Shown in pieces: positions 7,273-13,451 of a stretch of 13,864 nt of DNA. Both the position numbers and the translations under genes were made by a program. Every line of letters starts with the position of its first letter. Position 1 is the stretch's first letter. The notes below the pieces were generated by a model. The model worked only from the letters and a program-made list of their open reading frames with translations, had not been told where the DNA came from and ran no database searches. Origin of the DNA: Chloroflexi bacterium RBG_16_68_14 (GTDB lineage Bacteria > Chloroflexota > Dehalococcoidia > DSTF01 > RBG-16-68-14); NCBI GenBank assembly GCA_001796995.1, contig MGOB01000075.1, forward strand, positions 11,594-25,457, written 5' to 3'.

Positions 7273-8327
7273 CAGGCTGCCTTCTGGATATCCTCCCCGA
7301 GCGCTGGCTGAGCCGGCCGAGTGGCCGAGTTGAGGAGTACCTTGGCTCCGCCACTATCGAAACGGAACTCCATGTGATAGAGCCCTTCCCTTTCCATGGC
7401 GGCGCACACGTCGGGCTGGAAGCGGCGCTCGCAGTAGAGGAGCAGAAAGCCGCCGCCTCCGGCGCCGGCGATCTTGCCGCCCAGGGCGCCGCGCTCGCGG
7501 GCGAGGCGGTACAGCTCGTCGATGCGCTGGTTGGTCACGCCCCGGGCGAGGTGCCGCTTCGCCTCCCACGACCGGTGCAGGATCTCGCCGAAGCGGTCCA
7601 GGTCCCCGCGCTCCAGCGCCTCCCTGGTCTCCTGGGCGAAGGACTTGATCGCGTGCAACGCCTCTACCACATCGGCGTGTCCATTGCTCGTCGCCTGCTT
7701 CTGCTCTCGGAGGATCTCGTTGGCGCTGCGCGAGGCGCCGGTATAGAAGAGCAGCAGGTTCGCCTCCAGCTCCTGGCGCACTTCCGGCCTGAGGAGAAGC
7801 CGCTCTACCTCTACGCCGTCCCGGCGGAACGTGAAGACGTTCAGGCCGCCGAAAGCCGCCGCGTACTGGTCCTGCTTGCCGATAGGGCTCCCCAGCTTCT
7901 CGATCTCGATGCGGGCGGCCCGCTCCGCGATCTCGGCGGGCGAGAGGCGCTGCCCCAGGTAGGTGCTGAGCGCCTTGGCGAGGGCGACGGCGACGGTACT
8001 GGAGGAGCCCAGCCCTGTCCCAGGCGGGATCTCTGAGGCGAGGAAGACGGAGAAGCCTTGATCGGCGCCGAAGTCGTGGAGGACGGCCCGCGGCAGGCGC
8101 AGGTGGCCGTCCCAGACCGGCTCCTCGTCGGCCGACCAGCGGGAGAAGGCGCCGAAGTCCGAGGAGCTGATGTGCACGCCGGCGCCGCCGGCGGGGCTGA
8201 GGAAGACGTAGAAGTACTTGTCGATGGCGGCGCTCACCACCAGCCCGCCGAACTGCTCGTAGTAGGACGGCAGGTCGGTGCCGCCACCCGCGAAGCTGAT
8301 CCGGACAGGCGCTCTGACCAGGAGCAT
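7272..8327 (-). CDS. hddA: GHMP-family sugar kinase, D-glycero-D-manno-heptose 7-phosphate kinase-like
   Basis: A 351-residue GHMP kinase. The start VRAPVRISFAGGGTDLPSY (4-22) is the signature of the HddA-like heptose/fucose kinase group. PPGTGLGSSSTVAVALAKAL (101-120) is the ATP phosphate-binding motif 2. KIAGAGGGGFLLLYC (285-299) is the C-terminal glycine-rich motif 3, and EKLGSPIGKQDQYAAAFGG (143-161) carries the conserved active-site loop. HddA phosphorylates C-1 of D-glycero-alpha-D-manno-heptose 7-phosphate on the route to GDP-heptose. The gmhB-like phosphatase gene directly upstream supports that reading over L-fucose kinase. AGGAGG sits four bases before the ATG and the gap to gmhB is 9 nt, so the two are surely co-transcribed. 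The partner genes gmhA (isomerase) and hddC (guanylyltransferase) are not in the window. Confidence 0.88.
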   Translation of the reverse strand: MLLVRAPVRISFAGGGTDLPSYYEQFGGLVVSAAIDKYFYVFLSPAGGAGVHISSSDFGAFSRWSADEEPVWDGHLRLPRAVLHDFGADQGFSVFLASEIPPGTGLGSSSTVAVALAKALSTYLGQRLSPAEIAERAARIEIEKLGSPIGKQDQYAAAFGGLNVFTFRRDGVEVERLLLRPEVRQELEANLLLFYTGASRSANEILREQKQATSNGHADVVEALHAIKSFAQETREALERGDLDRFGEILHRSWEAKRHLARGVTNQRIDELYRLARERGALGGKIAGAGGGGFLLLYCERRFQPDVCAAMEREGLYHMEFRFDSGGAKVLLNSATRPAQPALGEDIQKAA

Positions 8328-8336
8328 GGCGCCTCC

Positions 8337-8897
8337 TCAGGCCGCCCTCAGCTCGAGATGCGCTGGCAGGGCCTGGCAGGCCTCCCACAAGTCTCGGGCG
8401 ACGAAGAGGGGTGGGCGGGCGCGGCAGTCGGGGTGCCTCAGCGTCTCCTCGCCGCGGCCGGTACGCACCAGCACGAAAGGTATCCCCGCCGCTGCCGCCG
8501 CTCGCAGGTCTGCGCGGCTGTCGCCGATGGCGACGCAGCGCTCCGGAGGCTCGCCTAGCGCGGCCATCGCCTCTAAGAGCAGCCCCGGCCGCGGCTTGCG
8601 GCAGTCGCAGCCGTCCCAGGGGGCGTGCGGGCAGGCGAAGACGCCCTGGATGGCGGCGCCGTTCCTGGCGCAGTGGGCCAGCATCCGCCGGTGGATCTCG
8701 TTGAGCGTAGCGGGCGCCAGCAGGCCGCGCCCGACGGCCGACTGGTTGGTGACCACGGCGAGCCGCAGGCCGAGGCGCGCGAGCACGGCCAGCGCCGGCA
8801 GCGAGCGCGGCAGGAACCGGAACTCCTCCCAGCGCCTCACGTAGTCGGCCCGGTCCTCGTTGATGACGCCGTCGCGGTCGAGCAGGACAGCAGGCAC
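8337..8897 (-). CDS. gmhB: HAD-IIIA phosphatase, D-glycero-D-manno-heptose 1,7-bisphosphate 7-phosphatase-like
   Basis: A 186-residue HAD hydrolase. Motif I is LLDRDGVIN (5-13), with Asp7 as nucleophile and Asp9 as acid/base. Motif II is VVTNQSAVGRG (48-58) with Thr50. Lys101 lies in CRKPRPG, and motif IV is IGDSRAD (124-130) with Asp126 and Asp130. Cys89, His91, Cys97 and Cys99 (CPHAPWDGCDC) form the zinc site that marks the GmhB/HisB-N group. The loop between His and Cys is shorter than in E. coli GmhB. It removes the C-7 phosphate from heptose 1,7-bisphosphate, the step after the HddA kinase encoded immediately downstream. The start is GTG, preceded at seven bases by AGGGG. It lies 10 nt after the DUF4012 stop codon. 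A histidinol-phosphatase role is less likely because no his genes are nearby. Confidence 0.88.
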   Translation of the reverse strand: MPAVLLDRDGVINEDRADYVRRWEEFRFLPRSLPALAVLARLGLRLAVVTNQSAVGRGLLAPATLNEIHRRMLAHCARNGAAIQGVFACPHAPWDGCDCRKPRPGLLLEAMAALGEPPERCVAIGDSRADLRAAAAAGIPFVLVRTGRGEETLRHPDCRARPPLFVARDLWEACQALPAHLELRAA

Positions 8898-8907
8898 AGC
8901 TCAGCCC

Positions 8908-10827
8908 CTACTCGTCCAGTTCGTAACGGATGACGAGCTCTCGGTCCTCGGCCAGGTCGGTCTCGACGCTGGCGAGGGACGCCACCGGCGAGCCGTCCAG
9001 GGCGGCGGAGCGAAGACGGGCGCCGTCCGGCAGGAGGAGCCGCAGGCGGACGGGGATGGCGTCTGTCCCGGGCTGCTTCTGGAGGTAGAGCCGGTACACC
9101 AGCGCTCCGTCTTCGGCCTGGGCCATGTAGGACGTGGTGTACTGAAAGGTGAGCTCCGTCTGCTGGCCGCTGGGGAGGGAGAAGAACCGTCCGAACACGG
9201 CTTTGCCCCGCTCCACGCCTATCTCCTCGGCGCTCGCCTCGCGCCCCGCCAGCGTGACGCTCTCCAGGCGGCTGTGGTAGGGCGCCAGCAGCCGAACGTA
9301 GCCGCCGTAGAGCCCGCCCAGCATCAGGCGGCGCACCAGGAGGGAGTCACGGCCCCGGGACCAGGCGGGCAGGTTGTTGCGATAGGAGACGGTCGCCTGG
9401 TGGCGGGCCGTGCCGAGCGGGTCGAGCTGCACCGTGATGTCGATGCGCTGGTCCAGGACGATGTTGAGCTTAGTGCTGTTGACGCTGGCGTCCACCAGCA
9501 TGAGGTAGTCGCCCTCAGTGTCCTGGAGCGCCCCGTCCACCCCCAGTCGATGGCTCAGCATCTGCATCTCCCGGTCGTGGGAGAAGAAGAGGAGCTGGCG
9601 CTGGTCGCGCAGCCGCTGCAGGGCCTCCAGCAGGGGCGTCCACTGCTCCGGCGCGGCGTGCATCAGGCGGGAGAGCAGCTCCTCGGCCAGGACGCCGACG
9701 AAGGCCTTGCGGTCCCCCTCCCCCTCCTGGGCGGTCCGGGTGTGCTCCTCAATGACATCGAGGGCGTTCTCCGCGGAGACGGTCACTTGGTACGAGTCGA
9801 TGGTGATGGGGCCGGTCACGCGCAGCAGCTCCTCGATGGTGTGGACGTTGATGGCGATGACGCCGTCCACCGGCTGCCCGCCGGCCAGGCGAAAGAAGCG
9901 CTCCGCGTCCTGGGCCGCGCTGGGGAAGTGGGGCGACCAGTTGGACACGGCGAGGTTCCAGCTGAAGTCCCGCAGGAGGTAGCGCTGGAGGGGCGCCGGC
10001 GGCTCGACGTAGGCCTGGCTGCGCTCCAGCCAGCGGCCGCTATAGCTTACCGCGTCCTCGAAGCGCTTTTCCAGGATCCTGCCGTCCTGGATGCTGATGA
10101 TGCCGTAGACGGAGATGAGGCCGCCGGTGGGGAGCAGCTCTGCGTTGTTCTGGGCCAGCACCAGGTAGGTGCGGGGCCCGTGGAACCCGAGGAAGTCGGG
10201 CAGGAAGGCGGAGAGGTCATCGTAGGTTCCGGTCAGATCCTCCATCTCCTCCAGGTCTCGGTCGATCTCGCGGACGGCGCTCACCAGCGATGGCGGCAGG
10301 GCTGCGCCCGTCACCCGTTCGCGCTTCTCCTGGATATGTTGGATCCGCTCCTTGATCGCCGTCATCGATGGGTCGAGCTCCGCAATGATCTCTTCCGTTC
10401 GCTCCGTCAGCGGTTCTGCCCGCTGATCCCGTAGCTGCTGGTAGGTGCGGGTCACGGCGATCGCGTCGCGGCCGAGCTGCACCCCTTCGATGCCGATGTC
10501 CGTGAGGTGCACTGTGGCACTGAGCGAGTCGCCCAGGAGCGGGAGGCGCCGGCCCAGCCGCAGCAAAGGGTCATCGAACGTCTGTCGCGTGCGCTGGAAG
10601 TCCCGTTCCGCATCGTTCAGCTTCGCTTCCGCCGTGGCCAGGTCCGCGACGCTGGCATCGAGCCTGCTGTCTCGCAGGAGGGCCTGCGCGGCCCGCAGGT
10701 CGTCACGGGCAGCCAGGGCGCTGCGATAGGCCGGGTAGTAGCGGGTGGCGACGAGGACCAGGAGCGAGCCGAGCAGGAGGCCAGCGAGGCTGATAGCCGG
10801 GACGGCCCAGCGTCTACGCGCTCCCAT
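8908..10827 (-). CDS. DUF4012 family membrane-anchored surface protein
   Basis: About 639 residues from the ATG at 10827. An in-frame TTG at 10854, one base after the preceding stop, would add nine residues, and neither start has a strong ribosome site. A basic N-terminus (MGARRRW) and one hydrophobic helix (about residues 8-29) give a signal anchor with most of the protein outside. A heptad-like Ala/Leu/Arg region follows (roughly residues 35-75), then the DUF4012 core with its hallmark YLVLAQNNAELLPTGGLISVYG. FNWSPHFP-like and DGVIAINVHTIEELL stretches, also typical of the family, come next, and the C-terminal third is beta-rich. The function of DUF4012 is not established to my knowledge. 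It recurs in polysaccharide loci of Chloroflexota and Actinobacteria. Here it sits between an LPETG protein and the heptose genes, which suggests a role in glycan export, attachment or surface assembly (inference). Confidence 0.85.
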   Translation of the reverse strand: MGARRRWAVPAISLAGLLLGSLLVLVATRYYPAYRSALAARDDLRAAQALLRDSRLDASVADLATAEAKLNDAERDFQRTRQTFDDPLLRLGRRLPLLGDSLSATVHLTDIGIEGVQLGRDAIAVTRTYQQLRDQRAEPLTERTEEIIAELDPSMTAIKERIQHIQEKRERVTGAALPPSLVSAVREIDRDLEEMEDLTGTYDDLSAFLPDFLGFHGPRTYLVLAQNNAELLPTGGLISVYGIISIQDGRILEKRFEDAVSYSGRWLERSQAYVEPPAPLQRYLLRDFSWNLAVSNWSPHFPSAAQDAERFFRLAGGQPVDGVIAINVHTIEELLRVTGPITIDSYQVTVSAENALDVIEEHTRTAQEGEGDRKAFVGVLAEELLSRLMHAAPEQWTPLLEALQRLRDQRQLLFFSHDREMQMLSHRLGVDGALQDTEGDYLMLVDASVNSTKLNIVLDQRIDITVQLDPLGTARHQATVSYRNNLPAWSRGRDSLLVRRLMLGGLYGGYVRLLAPYHSRLESVTLAGREASAEEIGVERGKAVFGRFFSLPSGQQTELTFQYTTSYMAQAEDGALVYRLYLQKQPGTDAIPVRLRLLLPDGARLRSAALDGSPVASLASVETDLAEDRELVIRYELDE

Positions 10828-10855
10828 GGGTCGGCATCGCCACCCGCTGGGCAAG

Positions 10856-11392
10856 CTACGCCTTGGCCAACCTCCAGGCGATGGCCAGGCCGCTTACGCC
10901 GACGACCGCTCCCGCGGCGATGAGCGCCCAGAAGGCCCAGTTGGTGCTGTCCTGTGCGCCGCTCCCCGTTTCCGGCAGCGAGGCCGGCGGTGCGGCCGCG
11001 GCGCCGGCGACGACGCTCACCAGGGCGGACAGCTCACCGCAGGTGGCTTCTACCGTGATGGCGCCCTCGGCGCTCCCGGTGTTGAGCGTGGTGGACACGT
11101 TCCCATCGGCGTCGGTGGTGAACGGCCCGGGATCGACGCCGGCGTCGTCGCCCGGCTGCTCGGCGATAGTGAAGGTGCACTCTACACCTGCTGCCGCCTC
11201 GCCGTTCTCGTCCAGGACGCTAGCGGTGATGGCCACCTCCTCGCCCAGGTCAGGTGTGGTGTCGCGGGCCGCCAGCGCCAGGCTGCCGACCGGGGGTGGG
11301 TACTGCGCCCACGCCTGGCCGAGGAGGCCCAGGGCGAGCACGGCGCCCAAACTCAGCGCGACCAGCCAGGCTTTTCTACCTCTTCGTCTCAT
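10856..11392 (-). CDS. Secreted Ig-like domain protein with C-terminal LPETG sorting signal
   Basis: A 178-residue exported protein. Residues 1-29 are a classic signal peptide: a basic RRRGRK start, a hydrophobic core and a predicted cut after QAWA. Residues ~35-128 resemble a bacterial Ig-like (Big_1/invasin-type) domain, with SLALAARDTTPDLGEEVAITASV, a DENG turn and TTDADGNVSTTLNTG; Cys72 and Cys118 could pair. After an Ala/Pro linker comes LPETG (139-143), a polar nine-residue spacer, a hydrophobic helix (about 152-172) and the short basic tail WRLAKA, the order of a sortase substrate. No sortase gene is in the window. If no sortase exists, the helix would simply keep the protein in the membrane. 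AAAGGAGG five bases before the ATG marks the start firmly and suggests high expression. It lies between the BY-kinase and DUF4012 genes. Confidence 0.83.
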   Translation of the reverse strand: MRRRGRKAWLVALSLGAVLALGLLGQAWAQYPPPVGSLALAARDTTPDLGEEVAITASVLDENGEAAAGVECTFTIAEQPGDDAGVDPGPFTTDADGNVSTTLNTGSAEGAITVEATCGELSALVSVVAGAAAAPPASLPETGSGAQDSTNWAFWALIAAGAVVGVSGLAIAWRLAKA

Positions 11393-11397
11393 TTCGT

Positions 11398-11405
11398 CCT
11401 CCTTT
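11398..11405 (-). promoter_or_regulatory. Strong ribosome binding site of the LPETG protein gene
   Basis: On the minus strand AAAGGAGG precedes the ATG at 11392 by five bases. It is the closest match to the full anti-Shine-Dalgarno sequence among the starts in this gene train. Confidence 0.7.
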
Positions 11406-11433
11406 CAGTGGACGTGCGATTCCGTGTTGGCTT

Positions 11434-11631
11434 CTAGGTGTGTTGCTCAGCCCACCCTGAGCCGTGAATATTCGCTAGTTTCACGACGCTGGCCTCCCCG
11501 GCGCTGAAGGGCCCATCGGCACCGGGCGGCGGCACCTCTTCCCACGCTAGGAGGAGGCCGGTCGCCGCCAAGCCCAGGACTCCTCCCAGGAGCAGGAGCG
11601 CCAAGCCGAGCGCGAGGAACAGGTTACGCAT
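11434..11631 (-). CDS. Small single-pass membrane peptide, 65 residues
   Basis: I do not recognise a family. The peptide starts MRNLFLALGLALLLLGGV and has one long hydrophobic helix (about residues 4-29). A Pro/Gly-rich hinge (EEVPPPGADGP) and a polar C-terminal tail ending WAEQHT follow. It could be a signal-anchored peptide or a short secreted one. Its ATG overlaps the last 8 nt of the BY-kinase gene, and GAGGAG plus AGGA lie just upstream, so it is probably translated by coupling to that gene. A 41-nt gap separates it from the LPETG protein gene. The position suggests an accessory of the kinase or of export, but nothing in the sequence proves a function. Good hydrophobic patterning and the overlap support it as a real gene. 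Confidence 0.6.
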   Translation of the reverse strand: MRNLFLALGLALLLLGGVLGLAATGLLLAWEEVPPPGADGPFSAGEASVVKLANIHGSGWAEQHT

Positions 11632-13048
11632 GGGTCCTGGTCTCCTCGGCCGGTTGCGATCTCTTGCCCCGGAAGAGGCGCCCTTTCCGGTGGCCGTTCT
11701 TCCCGTCGTCGGAGGAGGAATAGTAGTGATAGGAATAGTAGTAATAACCCTGGCCGCGGCCGGTCAGCTTGTTCAGGACCGCTCCCAAGACCTTCGTCTT
11801 GGAGAGGGCCAGCGCTTCGCTGGCGCGCTGCAAGGCGTGCGCCCGTGTACGACCGGTGTCCACAACCAGGATGGCGCCGTCCACCTTGCCGGCCAGGATC
11901 GAGGCGTCGGCGACAGCGAGGGCAGGCGGGCTATCGAACAGTAGGATCTCCGCTTCTTTCCGCGCGGCGTCGACGATGGCATCCATGCGGCGGGAGCTGA
12001 GCAGCTCCGACGGGTTGGGCGGCAGGGGGCCGCTGGTCAGCACGGAGAGGCCTTCGAAGGCGGTGGGTTGGAGGAAGCGCTGTATCTCCGGCTGCCGTGA
12101 CAGCAGGGCGTTGGTAAGGCCGGCCCCGTTGCTCAGCCCAAAGATCCGGTGTAACGCTGGCCGCCGCAGGTCGGAGTCGATGACGATGACCCGCAGGCCG
12201 GTCTGAGCGATGGCCACGGCTAAGTTCGCGACGGTGGTGGTCTTTCCCTCGCCGGGGTTGGCGCTGGAGACCAGCAGCGCCTGCGCGTCCAGGGTGCTGA
12301 ACTGGAGGTTGGTGCGCAGGACCCGGTAAGCCTCGGCGGCGGCGCTCCGTTCAGTGGAAGCTACCACCAGGCCGCTGCGGCTGCTGACGCGCCGGGGGAA
12401 ACGCGCTACGCCGCCCAGGGTGGGCAGACGAGCTGCTGTCTCCACGTCCTCCGCTGTCTTGATGGTGTCGTCCAGGTACTCGTAGATGAGGACCACGGTG
12501 CCGGCGATGAAGACGGCGGCGAGCGCCCCAATGATGGAGTTCAATGTCGTGCGCGGACGTACCGGGCTGGCGGGGGTCGACGCGGGCTCCACGATGCTGA
12601 CGGTGCCCGGCCGGGTGAGCCCGTCCTGCTCGTTGGAGTCAATGAACGCCTGGGCGGTGGCGTTGGCCAGCCAGCGGGCCTGGTCCGGGTCCTCGTGCTC
12701 GACCGAGAGGCGCAGGAGCTGCGTGTCCTCGATCGCCTCCACATCGATGAGCGCGCCCAGCTCGTCGGGGCTCATGGGGAGCTCGAGGTCTTCGGTGACG
12801 TCCTCGAGCACCGGGCGCTTGCTGATGAGCTCCCGGTAGGTCATGGTGAGCCGCTCGCTGGTGAGGATGTCGTTGTAGGCGATGACGCCGGGCGTCTGGG
12901 TCTGGTTGACCAGGAGCGTGGCATCAGCCCGATAGATGGGCGTGATGAGCTGGCTGATGCTGTAGGCGCTCCCGCCGCCGATGAGCGCCGCCAGCGCGAT
13001 GAACCACCACCAGCGCCCGGCCAGTCGAAGATATCGAGCAAGTTGCAC
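11624..13048 (-). CDS. Wzz/BY-kinase: fused chain-length regulator and bacterial tyrosine kinase
   Basis: A 474-residue inner-membrane protein controlling polysaccharide chain length and export. The Wzz half has two transmembrane segments (about 14-34 and 171-190) around an extracytoplasmic loop, with the P-rich PASPVRPRTTLN before the second helix. The cytoplasmic CpsD/CapB-like kinase has the activating ERSAAAEAYRVLRTNLQF (233-250), Walker A ANPGEGKTTT (263-272), Walker A' VIVIDSDLRRP (287-297), Walker B ILLFDSPP (368-375) and the PPNPSELL motif (343-350). A tyrosine cluster, GYYYYSYHYY (seven Tyr within 435-443), is the expected autophosphorylation tail, followed by a basic end. GTG 13048 was chosen because GGAGG lies five bases upstream and QLARYLRLAGRWWW then begins the protein as in the family. 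In-frame ATG 13087 and TTG 13114 lack ribosome sites. It heads the minus-strand train. Confidence 0.92.
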   Translation of the reverse strand: MQLARYLRLAGRWWWFIALAALIGGGSAYSISQLITPIYRADATLLVNQTQTPGVIAYNDILTSERLTMTYRELISKRPVLEDVTEDLELPMSPDELGALIDVEAIEDTQLLRLSVEHEDPDQARWLANATAQAFIDSNEQDGLTRPGTVSIVEPASTPASPVRPRTTLNSIIGALAAVFIAGTVVLIYEYLDDTIKTAEDVETAARLPTLGGVARFPRRVSSRSGLVVASTERSAAAEAYRVLRTNLQFSTLDAQALLVSSANPGEGKTTTVANLAVAIAQTGLRVIVIDSDLRRPALHRIFGLSNGAGLTNALLSRQPEIQRFLQPTAFEGLSVLTSGPLPPNPSELLSSRRMDAIVDAARKEAEILLFDSPPALAVADASILAGKVDGAILVVDTGRTRAHALQRASEALALSKTKVLGAVLNKLTGRGQGYYYYSYHYYSSSDDGKNGHRKGRLFRGKRSQPAEETRTHA

Positions 13049-13052
13049 TGCG

Positions 13053-13060
13053 TCCTCCCT
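13053..13060 (-). promoter_or_regulatory. Ribosome binding site fixing the GTG start of the BY-kinase
   Basis: AGGGAGGA on the minus strand has its GGAGG core five bases before GTG 13048. Neither of the two longer in-frame starts (13087, 13114) has a comparable site. Confidence 0.65.
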
Positions 13061-13085
13061 GTGATTTGAGACAGTCGTCGCTTCC

Positions 13086-13114
13086 ATCGTCGTGGAGTCA
13101 GGAGAGGGCGTCAA
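13086..13114 (-). promoter_or_regulatory. Candidate sigma-70-type promoter for the BY-kinase gene train
   Basis: On the minus strand TTGACG (13114-13109) is followed, after 17 bases, by GACGAT (13091-13086). The -35 matches the consensus at five of six positions and the -10 at only three of six. Transcription would begin near 13080, leaving a ~30-nt leader before GTG 13048. The site overlaps the two rejected longer starts. The match is weak for a GC-rich genome and could be chance. Confidence 0.3.
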
Positions 13115-13169
13115 TCGGGCGCGCTGCTTAGGCGGCTTCTTGCTCAGGGCGGCGAGAAGGCCCCACAGG

Positions 13170-13181
13170 GCCGCCGGCGGC
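13170..13181. repeat. Perfect 12-bp palindrome in the divergent spacer
   Basis: GCCGCCGGCGGC reads the same on both strands and lies about 120 bp upstream of the BY-kinase start and 270 bp upstream of the regulator start. It could be an operator half or a DNA-bending site. In GC-rich DNA such palindromes also arise by chance. Confidence 0.4.
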
Positions 13182-13182
13182 G

Positions 13183-13213
13183 CCGTAGGGAAGCGGGTGA
13201 GGTTCCGTAGGGA
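13183..13213. repeat. 9-bp direct repeat with 22-bp periodicity in the divergent spacer
   Basis: CCGTAGGGA occurs at 13183-13191 and again at 13205-13213, start to start 22 bp, or about two helical turns. This is the spacing expected for two proteins binding on the same face of DNA. It immediately follows the 12-bp palindrome. It is a candidate operator for control of the BY-kinase train or of the divergent regulator. Confidence 0.4.
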
Positions 13214-13451
13214 GCCACGAGACGGAGGCGACGGGAAGCTGGATCGGTGGCCTCGCCCGCCACGATGCGATGGCGCTGGTGGCAGTACATCGCTTCACCG
13301 ATCTCCGTATGCCCTAGGCGAGGACATCCTCAGCCATCAGGCCGTCATCACCAGCCGGTCAGCAGTCCCGTGGCCCGGAATGCATCGCCTTCCCCATATC
13401 CCTGGCCCACCGCAGCGGAGCAGAATGGACAGCAGAGAAAGGAGATCTCGC

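Larger units (their letters stand above)
13049..13451. other. 403-bp divergent intergenic region
   Basis: This is the only stretch over 300 bases without a gene. It separates the start of the minus-strand BY-kinase train from the plus-strand regulator. It holds the candidate minus-strand promoter (13086-13114), the palindrome (13170-13181), the direct repeat (13183-13213), and AAAGGAG at 13438-13444, the ribosome site of the regulator. No convincing plus-strand promoter, RNA gene or credible peptide is seen. Short frames across it lack family-like sequence. Confidence 0.6.

Noticed and set aside
8860..10434. A 524-codon plus-strand open frame opposite the DUF4012 gene
   Set aside because: It is antisense to a gene with a clear family signature. 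Its translation is a repetitive Val/Gly/Gln/His/Ala-rich mix without motifs, which is typical of stop-poor frames in GC-rich DNA.
11723..11751. Repetitive TAGTAGTGATAGG-like stretch as a microsatellite
   Set aside because: It is the minus-strand coding of the tyrosine-rich tail of the BY-kinase, which is a functional feature of that family.
13267..13293. A 6-bp inverted repeat GCGATG...CATCGC with a 15-base loop in the spacer
   Set aside because: The stem is short, the loop long, and further CATCG copies occur nearby, so it is likely to be chance.
13395..13400. CATATC as a -10 element for the regulator gene
   Set aside because: No acceptable -35 sequence lies 16-18 bases upstream (the positions read GGCCCG), so the promoter call is not supported.
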